From NCBI GenBank assembly GCA_019747875.1, contig JAIEQI010000033.1, positions 1-64,000 on the forward strand: 64,000 bases of DNA, read 5' to 3'. Below the pieces are notes generated by a model. The model had not been told where the DNA came from. It saw nothing but the letters and a program-made list of their open reading frames with translations, and did not search any database. Numbering within the stretch: position 1 is the stretch's first letter; each line of letters begins with the position of its first letter. Below are positions 53,276 through 61,751 of this stretch, one piece after another. Made by a program: the position numbers and the translations under genes. The stretch is from Candidatus Obscuribacterales bacterium. Lineage in GTDB: Bacteria; Cyanobacteriota; Vampirovibrionia; Obscuribacterales; Obscuribacteraceae.

Positions 53276-56200
53276 ATGGGCGAATCGACCTCCGATATTG
53301 CTGATCTCATTTTTCAATCGGCAGATTCTCATCAAACGACAAAGCTTTTGCATGAGCTTCTGCGCAGTTTGGATGAGTCTTCCTCCAATAAAGCTGCCCT
53401 AGCCAGCCTTCATAAGCTAGCTCTGCTGCTGGAGAAAGAGGAACACGAGCCTGGCGAATTCGCTAAGCGGCGCAACTTATTCATCAAAACCCTGAGAGTG
53501 CCGGGGATTGATGAGCCAATCAAAGTATTGCTGAACTCTGCCGTATTCTCTCCAGAATTCTGGGGGCGGACATTTGCTGAAGGCATTCTGAAAAGCAGCG
53601 AGTCTTTCTCAAGCAAAACGGTGGTCGAACTCGGCACAGGGTCGGGATGGATATCGCTTTTGTTGCTAAAGAGAACCGCCGCGATCAAGGTTCTGGGCTT
53701 GGACATTAATCCGATTGCCGTCTTACTGGCCAATTTGAACAAATGGTTGAATGGCACCAAATCAGATGGCAGCGTGATTCTGTCTCCCGCTGGAATACCC
53801 ATTGCCCAAGCATTTCATGCGGAAGTTTCGGATCTCTTGGGCTTCCCGCTTGCTCAAGCGATGCGTTTCGATCGCATCATCGGCTGCATTCCGCAGGTTC
53901 TGCATCCGGTTCCAGAGAAAGCAGAGCAGGGCGATGATCTCTCTTATGAAGATCTTTATGACCTCAGCAACTACTGTTTTAATCAGGGGATTTTGGAGGA
54001 TCGTTTTGGGCTTCCGTTGATAGCGCGCGCACTTGAAGAAGCACAACTTTGCTTGAACCCAAACGGACAGCTTCTGTTCATTCTTGGCGGACGTCCTGGA
54101 CAACAAGCCATCGAGGAAGTGTTCCGTAGAAGGGGATATAAGCCCAATCTTGCCTGGGTGCGGCGTATCCAACAAGCCGACGATACTGATTTGATTCAGC
54201 TTGTTCAACTTGAGAAGGCCTATGGTATCAAGTTCCACTTCTTCTCCTCGCCTACATCGCGCCAATCAATCCCGGCAGCTACTGCAGTTGGCTTGCAGCA
54301 GCTCGGCAGGAAGATTTTTCACGACTTGCTTGTCTATCAAGCTGAAACGCAGTTCGAGAAGCCTACTTTAGCTTTTGTACGCAATCTGCATAAGCTTCGA
54401 CTCGACTCACTGCGAAAGGAACTGGACTTCTCGCGAGCGAGCGACGAGCAGATGAGTTTCCTGGAGCGATTGAGTTCCGAACTTCTGATTCAGAAAAGAA
54501 TTCCTTATCCGCATGAAAAAGGTGATCATTCTTTTCGCGAAAAGTTGGCGCGCTTCCTGGCTCTCTATTGTCACTACCCGGTTCATCCGGAAGATTTATT
54601 CGTTGGGGCAGAACGGCAGCAGCTGTTGGCGATGATACTAAAAATGGTATCGCGCCCCAGTGACAAAGTTTTGCTATCATCGTCACTGGAAGAACTTTAT
54701 GGGCGAGTGCTCAGCCAGCAGGGGCTGGAAATCATTCAGGGTAACAACGACCTCGATGAGTTGTTGGAACTCGACGCGGTTTTTCAACCAAGAATCTCCG
54801 TTTTTTCGCCGCAGCAGCTTAACCAGCTCTCTCCTCTAGTCTTAGATACTTTAATCGAACATGCACATGCTCATCCCGAGCGTTGGTATCTCGTTGATGA
54901 TTCTGAGAACTTCGACATTGGATCACAGCTTCAATCCAACTTGCTGATGCGTTTGTTAGCACATAAACAAGCGCCGCCGAACTTAATCTTCTTGTATGGC
55001 CTAATCAAAAACACGGTATGCCCTGACTTCGAACTCAGTTTTCTAATCAATGCTCCGAAAGAATGGGTGGATGGGTTAGAGTACTGTGCGGAACTGAGCT
55101 ACTCGCGGATTTCGTACATCATTCAACTGTATTACGAGTGGTTGTTTGACGAGTTGTTGTCCTTTCCGTTTGCTGAAAGCGGTGCGTTGCAACTGAATCC
55201 CAAGGATATCTCCGGGTTAAGTCTTTCAGAGCCATTCAAGAAAATTGCAGCGGATCCCGTTTTTGATCCCAAGCCGATTAGTTTGGAAAGCGCTGGCTTG
55301 ATTAGGCTTGATTATGGTGAGTTCGAGGAAGATGTTCCTGATCTACTGCTTAAGGGCTTGGTAAAAGGCTTCCTCGAGAATAGCTCTGAAGATCTCTCGT
55401 CCATAGTCCAACATCGAGTGGCAGCCTATCTAAAGTACACGCGAAAAATTGAGGTAGACCCTCGATCTATTGTGTTGGGTCAAGGAAGTTTTCCGCTGTT
55501 TGGAACATTGCTGCAAGTCTTGCGCGATCGCTTGGGACGAGCACCAGTTGTGGCGCTGGCGAATGGCACTTATGGTCCAATTTTTCCGATGGCAAAATAT
55601 TATGGAGCCGAAATAGACTTGATTGAGACAGACGAATCTAATGGTTTCGCTGTTACGGTTAAGCATTTGGCGTCACTATCGCGTAAACCAGATCTTTTAT
55701 TGCTAGCCCAACCAGCCAATCCAAGCGGGCTCTTTCTCAGTGCTCGTGATCTTGAGGCGCTCGCGAACTATTGCGCAGAGCACGGCATTTTTGTTTGTTC
55801 TGACGAAATATTTTTTCTGCTCAGTGATGTATGGGACGCCGAAACCGTTGCTCACTCCGAGAACGACTCGAATATAAAAACGTCGGTCTCCCCACCTATA
55901 TCTGACAGCGATTCACACTTCTCACGCACGACGCATGGCGTCGCCCCTACAGACGGAAGTGTCGATAATGCCAGGATGGGAGCGACGAATGGCGTCGCCC
56001 CTGCAGACGGAAATGTCGATAATGCCAGGATGGGAGCGACGCCATGCATTGCCCATGATAGTGATTTGCGTCTGCCGCTCGGTTCGATCCCGGTAGCGCC
56101 GGCATCCTGCCGGCCTCTAAGTTCTGAAAGCGATACGGGACTAATTCTTCGCCAAGAAGAAGGCGCGCAGACATGCACGTGGACGCCGCCGGATCTCAGT

Positions 56201-56779
56201 TTCGCGTACTACTTACGTGCCGATGACATTCGAAAACAAGTTTTTGTTGCCGACGGGTTGGCTAAAGCTTTTGCTGCGGGCGGACTGCGTTGTGGTTTCA
56301 TGCTCTGCCCTGATCGTTCTTGGGCTGACGATATGCGTGCTTATTTGAGTCCGATCCCTCAAGCTATATTACGAGCATGGGATCGCCTTTATTCTGTGTT
56401 CCTTGATAGTTCGCCACACCAGCTGATAGACATCGAAAGCGAAAGGCGGGAGGTCGAGCAATACCTTCTACAAGTACGGTCGCGCCTGCGAAAAAATCGG
56501 GAAAGTCTTCTTTTGATTCTGCAAAAGTACAAGCTCGACGATGGACTCCCTGATGCAAAACGCGGCGCACTCTTCCTTCTCGCAAAAATGGGAAAACTCT
56601 CAGCCGAGCTTGCAAGACAGGAGAAAGTCCTCACCAATCCTGGAGCCTGGGGAAGAACCGGAGATTGGGTTCGCTTTTGTTTTTGTGTCGATCAGGATAA
56701 GCTTGAGCAGGCACTGCTTCGGATTGAAAAGTTCTTGAACGAGCAAAATTCTCGAAGCCTGAAGCGTTCGAAAGCCTAA
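53276..56779 (+). CDS. Methionine S-methyltransferase-like fusion: SAM methyltransferase plus aminotransferase-fold domain
   Basis: The 1167-residue protein matches the plan of plant methionine S-methyltransferase (MMT), which makes S-methylmethionine from methionine and SAM. The N-terminal SAM domain has V-E-L-G-T-G-S-G (116-124), G-L-D-I-N-P, and G-C-I-P-Q-V-L-H-P (from residue 203) in place of the usual N-P-P-Y. MMT-like blocks follow: S-N-Y-C-F-N-Q-G-I-L-E-D-R-F-G-L and G-G-R-P-G-Q. A long middle part leads to a class I aminotransferase fold from about 725 with N815-P-S-G, Asp843 in S-D-E-I-F, Lys997 in G-L-A-K-A-F and Arg1005, so PLP binding looks possible. Residues about 861-968 are a repeat-derived insert (two 54-bp repeats and a REP copy). 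It leads a tight three-gene unit. Confidence 0.85.
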   Translation: MGESTSDIADLIFQSADSHQTTKLLHELLRSLDESSSNKAALASLHKLALLLEKEEHEPGEFAKRRNLFIKTLRVPGIDEPIKVLLNSAVFSPEFWGRTFAEGILKSSESFSSKTVVELGTGSGWISLLLLKRTAAIKVLGLDINPIAVLLANLNKWLNGTKSDGSVILSPAGIPIAQAFHAEVSDLLGFPLAQAMRFDRIIGCIPQVLHPVPEKAEQGDDLSYEDLYDLSNYCFNQGILEDRFGLPLIARALEEAQLCLNPNGQLLFILGGRPGQQAIEEVFRRRGYKPNLAWVRRIQQADDTDLIQLVQLEKAYGIKFHFFSSPTSRQSIPAATAVGLQQLGRKIFHDLLVYQAETQFEKPTLAFVRNLHKLRLDSLRKELDFSRASDEQMSFLERLSSELLIQKRIPYPHEKGDHSFREKLARFLALYCHYPVHPEDLFVGAERQQLLAMILKMVSRPSDKVLLSSSLEELYGRVLSQQGLEIIQGNNDLDELLELDAVFQPRISVFSPQQLNQLSPLVLDTLIEHAHAHPERWYLVDDSENFDIGSQLQSNLLMRLLAHKQAPPNLIFLYGLIKNTVCPDFELSFLINAPKEWVDGLEYCAELSYSRISYIIQLYYEWLFDELLSFPFAESGALQLNPKDISGLSLSEPFKKIAADPVFDPKPISLESAGLIRLDYGEFEEDVPDLLLKGLVKGFLENSSEDLSSIVQHRVAAYLKYTRKIEVDPRSIVLGQGSFPLFGTLLQVLRDRLGRAPVVALANGTYGPIFPMAKYYGAEIDLIETDESNGFAVTVKHLASLSRKPDLLLLAQPANPSGLFLSARDLEALANYCAEHGIFVCSDEIFFLLSDVWDAETVAHSENDSNIKTSVSPPISDSDSHFSRTTHGVAPTDGSVDNARMGATNGVAPADGNVDNARMGATPCIAHDSDLRLPLGSIPVAPASCRPLSSESDTGLILRQEEGAQTCTWTPPDLSFAYYLRADDIRKQVFVADGLAKAFAAGGLRCGFMLCPDRSWADDMRAYLSPIPQAILRAWDRLYSVFLDSSPHQLIDIESERREVEQYLLQVRSRLRKNRESLLLILQKYKLDDGLPDAKRGALFLLAKMGKLSAELARQEKVLTNPGAWGRTGDWVRFCFCVDQDKLEQALLRIEKFLNEQNSRSLKRSKA
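55935..56046. repeat. 54-bp tandem repeat in the aminotransferase part
   Basis: Two near-identical 54-bp units start at 55935 and 55989, followed by a short partial third copy. They encode an 18-residue repeat of the form N/H-G-V-A-P-x-D-G-x-V-D-N-A-R-M-G-A-T. The unit junction GGGAGCGACG-AAT-GGCGTCGCCCC can itself form a hairpin, so this is a second short palindromic repeat family. Confidence 0.9.
56083..56114 (+). repeat. REP-like dispersed repeat, copy 4, inside a coding gene
   Basis: TTCGATCCCGGTAGC followed by GCCGGCA-TCC-TGCCGGC (56098-56114). The frame runs through it as G-S-I-P-V-A-P-A-S-C-R-P without a stop. Confidence 0.85.
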
Positions 56780-56795
56780 ATTTGGAAGTCGATTA

Positions 56796-58349
56796 ATGGA
56801 TAACAAGAACGGCGAATCTAATGATGTTGAAAGCTCGGACTTGCTCAAGGAGGGTGTCGCTCTCTCAAACAAAAGTGCGTCAGCTGCTGAGCACGACACC
56901 GAACTCAGTCGTCTTGGTTATGCGCAAGAACTTTTCCGAACAATGGGCGGCTTCTCCAATTTCGCAATTGGTTTCTCTGTTGTATCGGTTCTAACTGGAG
57001 CGATCACACTTTACGATTACGGTCTCAAGATGGGCGGACCAGCCGAGATGACATTCGGTTGGCCGATCGTAACGTTTTTCACTGTGTTCGTCGCCTTGAG
57101 CATGGCTGAGTTGGCTTCATCATTGCCAACGTCCGGTGCGACTTATCACTGGTCGTGCGAATTGGGAGGCAAGGCTTGGGGATGGTTCACCGCTTGGTTT
57201 GTCATAGTTGGATATGTAACTGCGTTAGCTGCAATTGACTACGGATGTGCGCAGTTCTTGATGCCCATGTTAGGAATTCATTCCAACCCGACAAATTTGA
57301 TGCTGCTGTTTTCAGCGTTGTTGGTATCACATGCCTTGATCAATCAATATGGAATCAAACTGGTTTCCTTTCTCAACGATTTCAGTGTGACAGTTCATAT
57401 TGTTGGATTGGCAGTCATCATCGGTGCTCTTCTGATCTTTGCTCCAAAGCAATCACCGGAGTTCCTGTTGATGGCGGTCAATAAATCTGGAGACAAAATA
57501 CCTTATTGGGGTGCCTTCATATTGGGACTTCTGCAAGCTCAGTGGACTCTTGCCGGTTATGATTCTTGCGCGAGTGTATCTGAGGAGACGGTCGATGCCA
57601 GAACGACCGCACCTTGGGGGATTGTTCTTGCTGTTTCTGTTTCAGCCATATTTGGCTACATCATGCTCATTGCATTGACTCTGGCAATTCCCGATATTGA
57701 CAAAGTTATCACTGCCACTGATGCTGGTGGCAACCCTATACCGGCAGTGGTTGCTATCCTCAGCATGGCACTTGGACCGATTGCCGGGAAGGCAGTTTCC
57801 GTGCTGGCTGCTATCGCTATGTGGTTCTGTGGACTGGGCGCTGTGACTGGTTGTTCGAGAGTAATTTATGCCTTCGCTCGTGATGGCGGGATGCCGTTTT
57901 CCGAGCACTTGAAGCGAGTCGAAACCCACCACCAGGTACCGGTTGTAGCTATTTGGGCGACTTGTCTTTCCGCATTCTTTGCAGTCTTTCTTGCTTCGTT
58001 TGTAAGCGGCGCCTATGCCGTAGTCACATCCATCAGTACGATATGTTTGTACTTCTCCTACACTACTCCTGTTTTTCTTCATTGGCGCGGGCATTACACT
58101 ACGCCGTTAGTTAAGGGACCCTGGAATCTCGGTGGGTATAGCAAGACAATCAATCTTCTCGCGGTGCTGTGGACCATCTTCATTTGCTCTGTGATCAGCA
58201 TCGCGAATGACTTTCTCGCTGGAAAAACGATGGCTGCACTTCTGACGATTCTGGCTCTCTGGTACATATTTGTCGAGCAGAAGCGCTATCGCGGTCCCCA
58301 CTGGCTTGGAACAGGATTAGCGAAGTCTGAACCGGGAACAGAGAAATAG
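56796..58349 (+). CDS. APC-superfamily permease, amino acid/choline transporter (ACT) type
   Basis: The 517-residue inner membrane protein has a polar N-terminus of about 40 residues and about 12 helices. The opening L-G-Y-A-Q-E-L-F-R-T-M-G-G-F-S-N-F-A-I-G-F-S and V-L-T-G-A-I-T-L-Y-D-Y-G-L are typical of the amino acid/choline branch (yeast Uga4/Hnm1, plant BAT1), as is the later M-A-E-L-A-S-S-L-P-T-S-G-A-T-Y-H-W. It is not one of the classic S-methylmethionine permeases, but the same superfamily contains them. It begins 16 bp after the methyltransferase-fusion stop with TGGAAG upstream, so the two are almost certainly in one transcript. The carried solute is unknown; a sulfonium or quaternary amine is an attractive guess. 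Confidence 0.92.
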   Translation: MDNKNGESNDVESSDLLKEGVALSNKSASAAEHDTELSRLGYAQELFRTMGGFSNFAIGFSVVSVLTGAITLYDYGLKMGGPAEMTFGWPIVTFFTVFVALSMAELASSLPTSGATYHWSCELGGKAWGWFTAWFVIVGYVTALAAIDYGCAQFLMPMLGIHSNPTNLMLLFSALLVSHALINQYGIKLVSFLNDFSVTVHIVGLAVIIGALLIFAPKQSPEFLLMAVNKSGDKIPYWGAFILGLLQAQWTLAGYDSCASVSEETVDARTTAPWGIVLAVSVSAIFGYIMLIALTLAIPDIDKVITATDAGGNPIPAVVAILSMALGPIAGKAVSVLAAIAMWFCGLGAVTGCSRVIYAFARDGGMPFSEHLKRVETHHQVPVVAIWATCLSAFFAVFLASFVSGAYAVVTSISTICLYFSYTTPVFLHWRGHYTTPLVKGPWNLGGYSKTINLLAVLWTIFICSVISIANDFLAGKTMAALLTILALWYIFVEQKRYRGPHWLGTGLAKSEPGTEK

Positions 58350-58369
58350 ATTGGGTTGAGGTTTAGGTC

Positions 58370-60364
58370 TTGCAGGGTCCTGACGAGCGCTTGGCAGAAG
58401 CAGTCGAGTTACCTTCTAATCACTCCGGGCAAGTAGTTGTCCCGGAGCAAGTTCCTCCTGGTTTTGAATTCGTTGAGATGATCTCTTCGGAAGGAACTAG
58501 CCTCGTTTACAAAGCTCGCAACCAGGCACTCGATCAGTTTGTCGCAATCAAGCTCTTGCGTGCTGACTCAGCGGCATCAGAACGTACCGCAGAGATTATG
58601 GAGGAAGCGCGCCTGATTGCAAATTTGAATCATCGTTCAATCGTAAAGTTGCTTCAGGTCGGGACTCTGAGCAATGGTGCATCCTATTTGGTGTATGAGT
58701 TCTTGCAAGGACGAACGCTACGCACCTTGCTGAATAGCGGTCGCCTCGATTTTGATCGCGTAGACGTAATTTTCCAGCAGCTACTGGACGGACTTTCGTA
58801 CATGCACACCGCGCAGTTGCTCCATCGTGATATCAAACCTGAGAACATCATGGTTGATGAAAAGGACTCAGTGAAGATTCTTGATTTTGGAATCGCGCGT
58901 CAGTTCGATGAAAAAACTGGCGAATATCGAACAGCCGGATTGGACTCGGCCGTTAAAGGTACGCCTTTCTATATGAGTCCTGAGCAATGCGAGCGGAAAG
59001 CACTAAGTGCAGCATCTGATATTTACTCTGCTGGATGTGTGTTGTATGAGTGTATTGTGGGCAATCAGCCATTTCGCGGCGAAACAGCGATGGAGACCAT
59101 TTACAAACACACGACGGAATCAGTCCCAGAACTTCCTGACCTTCGAGCTGGTAAGATTTTTCAAGATCGGATTCAGCAATTGATTCAACAGGTTCTTGCA
59201 AAGAATCCTTTTGATAGACCTGATGCTAAAGTCTTTTCCGAGTATTTGCATCAGGCAATTTCTGCGCGTAGTCGGGTGGACAAAACTGGTAAGCCGACCA
59301 AAGAGGAGTCTGCCTTCCCTCTTTGGATTGCCATAGGTACAGCTGCTGGAGCGGTAATTATACTTGTCTTTGGCGTAATTGCATGGTTGGAACATTCTCA
59401 AAAGACATCCAGGCTGATAAACGACTACAACCTTGCATCGGCTGACAGCAAGATTCATGAGCGCCGCCTCGCGCTTTCTACACCAAAATCGGTAAAGGCT
59501 CGGATAATAAGGATCGCAACCGACTATACGACATGGTCACGCACTGGACATGCCATTCGTGCTGCAGAGGTTGCGCACTTCACCGACGAGTTGGATTCGT
59601 TGCTTTCAGAGTCAAAGCGTGGAGAGGATCTTTATGCAATTCAAATTTGGTATGGAAGAGTCTTGCGAACTGCTTCTCGCTTTGATGAGGCAATCGAGCA
59701 TTTTCGGGCTGCTCTGGAGTTTTGCAAAGACAAGGGCGGGAAGAAGTGTCTACAAGCCGCACAATGTTATCTTCAAATAGGTGACAACCTGTTGATGAAA
59801 GGTGATTACAAACTGGCCATCGAAAATTTGAAGAGGGCAGAAAAAATACATCGGGAATTCGACGAGGATGAAGAGCGATTCTATCTCCTCGATATTCCGG
59901 AAGTGTACAGGGCCCTTGAAGTGAGGGGCTTTATGGTGCGCATCCAAGACAATTTGGGCGCTGCTTACTACTTGTTGAAGGATTGGAAGAATGCTCGACG
60001 CCATCTCGAATTGGCACGCGCTCTATGGACCAAGGATGACGAGCCGGTTCAATTCGTTGAAGGCAAAGAGCGCTTGTTGGAAGTCATTTATCAGCTGGAG
60101 GGCAGAGCTGGCGCGATCAAATACATTCGCGAATGGGAAGCTGCCACAAATGACTATGCCCGGACTTTCACACACGTCCGCAACCGGTACAACAATCTCT
60201 ATTACGTGCAGAAAGCTATAGCGCTCTGGTGCGAACAACACCCGGATATGCTGGATGAAGCGGCCGCCGCGAAAGAACGCATGAAAGACACCACGCAAGA
60301 GCGCGAATTCGACTCCAGCCTAATATATAAGAACCCAACTTTGCTGCAACGCAGCAGCCGTTAG
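58370..60364 (+). CDS. Membrane serine/threonine protein kinase with C-terminal TPR-like sensor half
   Basis: The 664-residue kinase starts at TTG 58370, 20 bp after the permease stop codon, with GAGG eight bases upstream. The kinase domain (about 28-305) has S-S-E-G-T-S-L-V-Y for the glycine loop (only partly glycine), the Lys in F-V-A-I-K-L-L, H-R-D-I-K-P-E-N and D-F-G, then G-T-P-F-Y-M-S-P-E. A membrane helix (about 319-341) leads to a 320-residue helical, TPR-like region. It resembles the kinase at 14432. Its operon position suggests that it responds to, or controls, the metabolite pathway of the two upstream genes. Confidence 0.93.
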   Translation: MQGPDERLAEAVELPSNHSGQVVVPEQVPPGFEFVEMISSEGTSLVYKARNQALDQFVAIKLLRADSAASERTAEIMEEARLIANLNHRSIVKLLQVGTLSNGASYLVYEFLQGRTLRTLLNSGRLDFDRVDVIFQQLLDGLSYMHTAQLLHRDIKPENIMVDEKDSVKILDFGIARQFDEKTGEYRTAGLDSAVKGTPFYMSPEQCERKALSAASDIYSAGCVLYECIVGNQPFRGETAMETIYKHTTESVPELPDLRAGKIFQDRIQQLIQQVLAKNPFDRPDAKVFSEYLHQAISARSRVDKTGKPTKEESAFPLWIAIGTAAGAVIILVFGVIAWLEHSQKTSRLINDYNLASADSKIHERRLALSTPKSVKARIIRIATDYTTWSRTGHAIRAAEVAHFTDELDSLLSESKRGEDLYAIQIWYGRVLRTASRFDEAIEHFRAALEFCKDKGGKKCLQAAQCYLQIGDNLLMKGDYKLAIENLKRAEKIHREFDEDEERFYLLDIPEVYRALEVRGFMVRIQDNLGAAYYLLKDWKNARRHLELARALWTKDDEPVQFVEGKERLLEVIYQLEGRAGAIKYIREWEAATNDYARTFTHVRNRYNNLYYVQKAIALWCEQHPDMLDEAAAAKERMKDTTQEREFDSSLIYKNPTLLQRSSR

Positions 60365-60432
60365 CCAGGCATCCTAGAATTTGGGTGAGGCATGCGTACC
60401 CAGAGTGATACCAAACGCCTAACTTTGCTTCA

Positions 60433-61707
60433 CTAAGGACTGGCGTCGAATGTTCCATCTTTGAATTGTCTTTCCAGATCATCTTCTTGCTCTAGTGACT
60501 CTTTCTCAGTTGTATACACCACTGTTCCCTGCGTGATGCGTTGATCCCTCATTCTGTATTCGCGCGATTCCGCGATTTTCTTCTTCAATTCTGGCGAGGG
60601 TGAGCGCAAATCCTCGGCGTATTTAGCCCGTTGCGAATTTCGCTTTTCGATCTTCTTATTCTCGCCGTTCAACCAGAGCTTTCTGATAAGCGGGATCACA
60701 AGAAATAGAGTTCCATAAATTGCAAGTGCGTTGTATAGGAGAGCAATATTCGGAGCGGAGGATGCATGCAATAGGAACCAGAGAAACCAGGCTCCACCGA
60801 AGTTTATAGCTGCGATGATGTAAACCGGAACAAGTCCCCCGCTCTCCACCTCGGTAAATTTCCAAGGGAACTCTTTAAGGAAAGGTGGCGCCATGTCTGT
60901 ATGCGCACCGCCTGCAGTGCTTGCCAGAGATGGGAATGTGTAAACGATGTTACCTGCTTCTGTCACTTCAGGCTTGCCATTAAAGCGCACTAGCACTGGT
61001 AAAACAGCATCTTCATTCTTTGGGTCGGTGCCCAGATAAGGCGCCAGCTGTTCTGATGTCACTACGTTGTTATGTTGCTTGATGACTTTTGCAATAACCT
61101 GCCACCGTTTTTCATCAAGACCTTCATTGGGGTCTCCATCTCCGAAAAGGAATGAAAAGCAATTGAGCAGGAAGTTTGATTTACTCTGCCGGCGAACCGT
61201 GGGGCGGTTGTAGTCGTACACGACTGTGTGGGGCGAGCGATAAGTGAAGTAATAGAGCAAATCGCGGAATATCAAGTAATCGAAGAAGTTGAAATTCATT
61301 CTGAATTCTTCGTCGTCACTCCTTCGATTCCCAGAACTCTTCTGCGAGAAGAAGAGGATCATGATCGTAATGATGATAATAGCCAGCGACAATACAAGCA
61401 TGATGCCGAACGAAATCTTCACCATGTAGTAGAGGATTTTGAAGAGCTCTTCCAAGAATCTTTCAAAAAAGCGAGCGACCCCACGCGTCAGGTACGTGTT
61501 GGAAAATCCGGGGGCAAACGAATAAACTACATCGCCAGTGGTGCTCACGGCTAGATGCCCGCCTGTTTCGGACGCGATTTGATTCAGGGCCTCTGATACC
61601 ACCAGCACGGGCAGTCCGGTTTTTGTCGCCACATCAGCTGCTGTTACGCGGCGCCCCAGATCGCCGATAGACTTTGTGACCTTTTTTTTCTCATCGACTT
61701 GGAGCAT
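60433..61707 (-). CDS. Membrane protein of a cyanobacteria/chloroplast-type conserved family
   Basis: The 424-residue protein opens with a winged-helix-like domain (about 8-70: R-R-V-T-A-A-D-V-A-T-K-T-G-L-P, then V-S-T-T-G-D-V-V-Y-S-F). Two hydrophobic segments (about 95-125) follow, then aromatic-rich N-F-N-F-F-D-Y-L, the signature block C-F-S-F-L-F-G-D-G-D-P-N-E-G-L and W-Q-V-I-A, a second winged-helix-like domain (N-N-V-V-T-S-E-Q-L-A-P-Y-L) and two more helices before a charged tail. From memory this pattern is shared with a cyanobacterial family and a plant chloroplast protein once labelled as iron-sulfur-cluster related; its function is not established. It supports a cyanobacterial affinity for the window. 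Confidence 0.75.
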   Translation of the reverse strand: MLQVDEKKKVTKSIGDLGRRVTAADVATKTGLPVLVVSEALNQIASETGGHLAVSTTGDVVYSFAPGFSNTYLTRGVARFFERFLEELFKILYYMVKISFGIMLVLSLAIIIITIMILFFSQKSSGNRRSDDEEFRMNFNFFDYLIFRDLLYYFTYRSPHTVVYDYNRPTVRRQSKSNFLLNCFSFLFGDGDPNEGLDEKRWQVIAKVIKQHNNVVTSEQLAPYLGTDPKNEDAVLPVLVRFNGKPEVTEAGNIVYTFPSLASTAGGAHTDMAPPFLKEFPWKFTEVESGGLVPVYIIAAINFGGAWFLWFLLHASSAPNIALLYNALAIYGTLFLVIPLIRKLWLNGENKKIEKRNSQRAKYAEDLRSPSPELKKKIAESREYRMRDQRITQGTVVYTTEKESLEQEDDLERQFKDGTFDASP

Positions 61708-61751
61708 TAAGCTCTGTCCTCGCCGCTGTTATCCGTTCCGGGTTCCACAGA

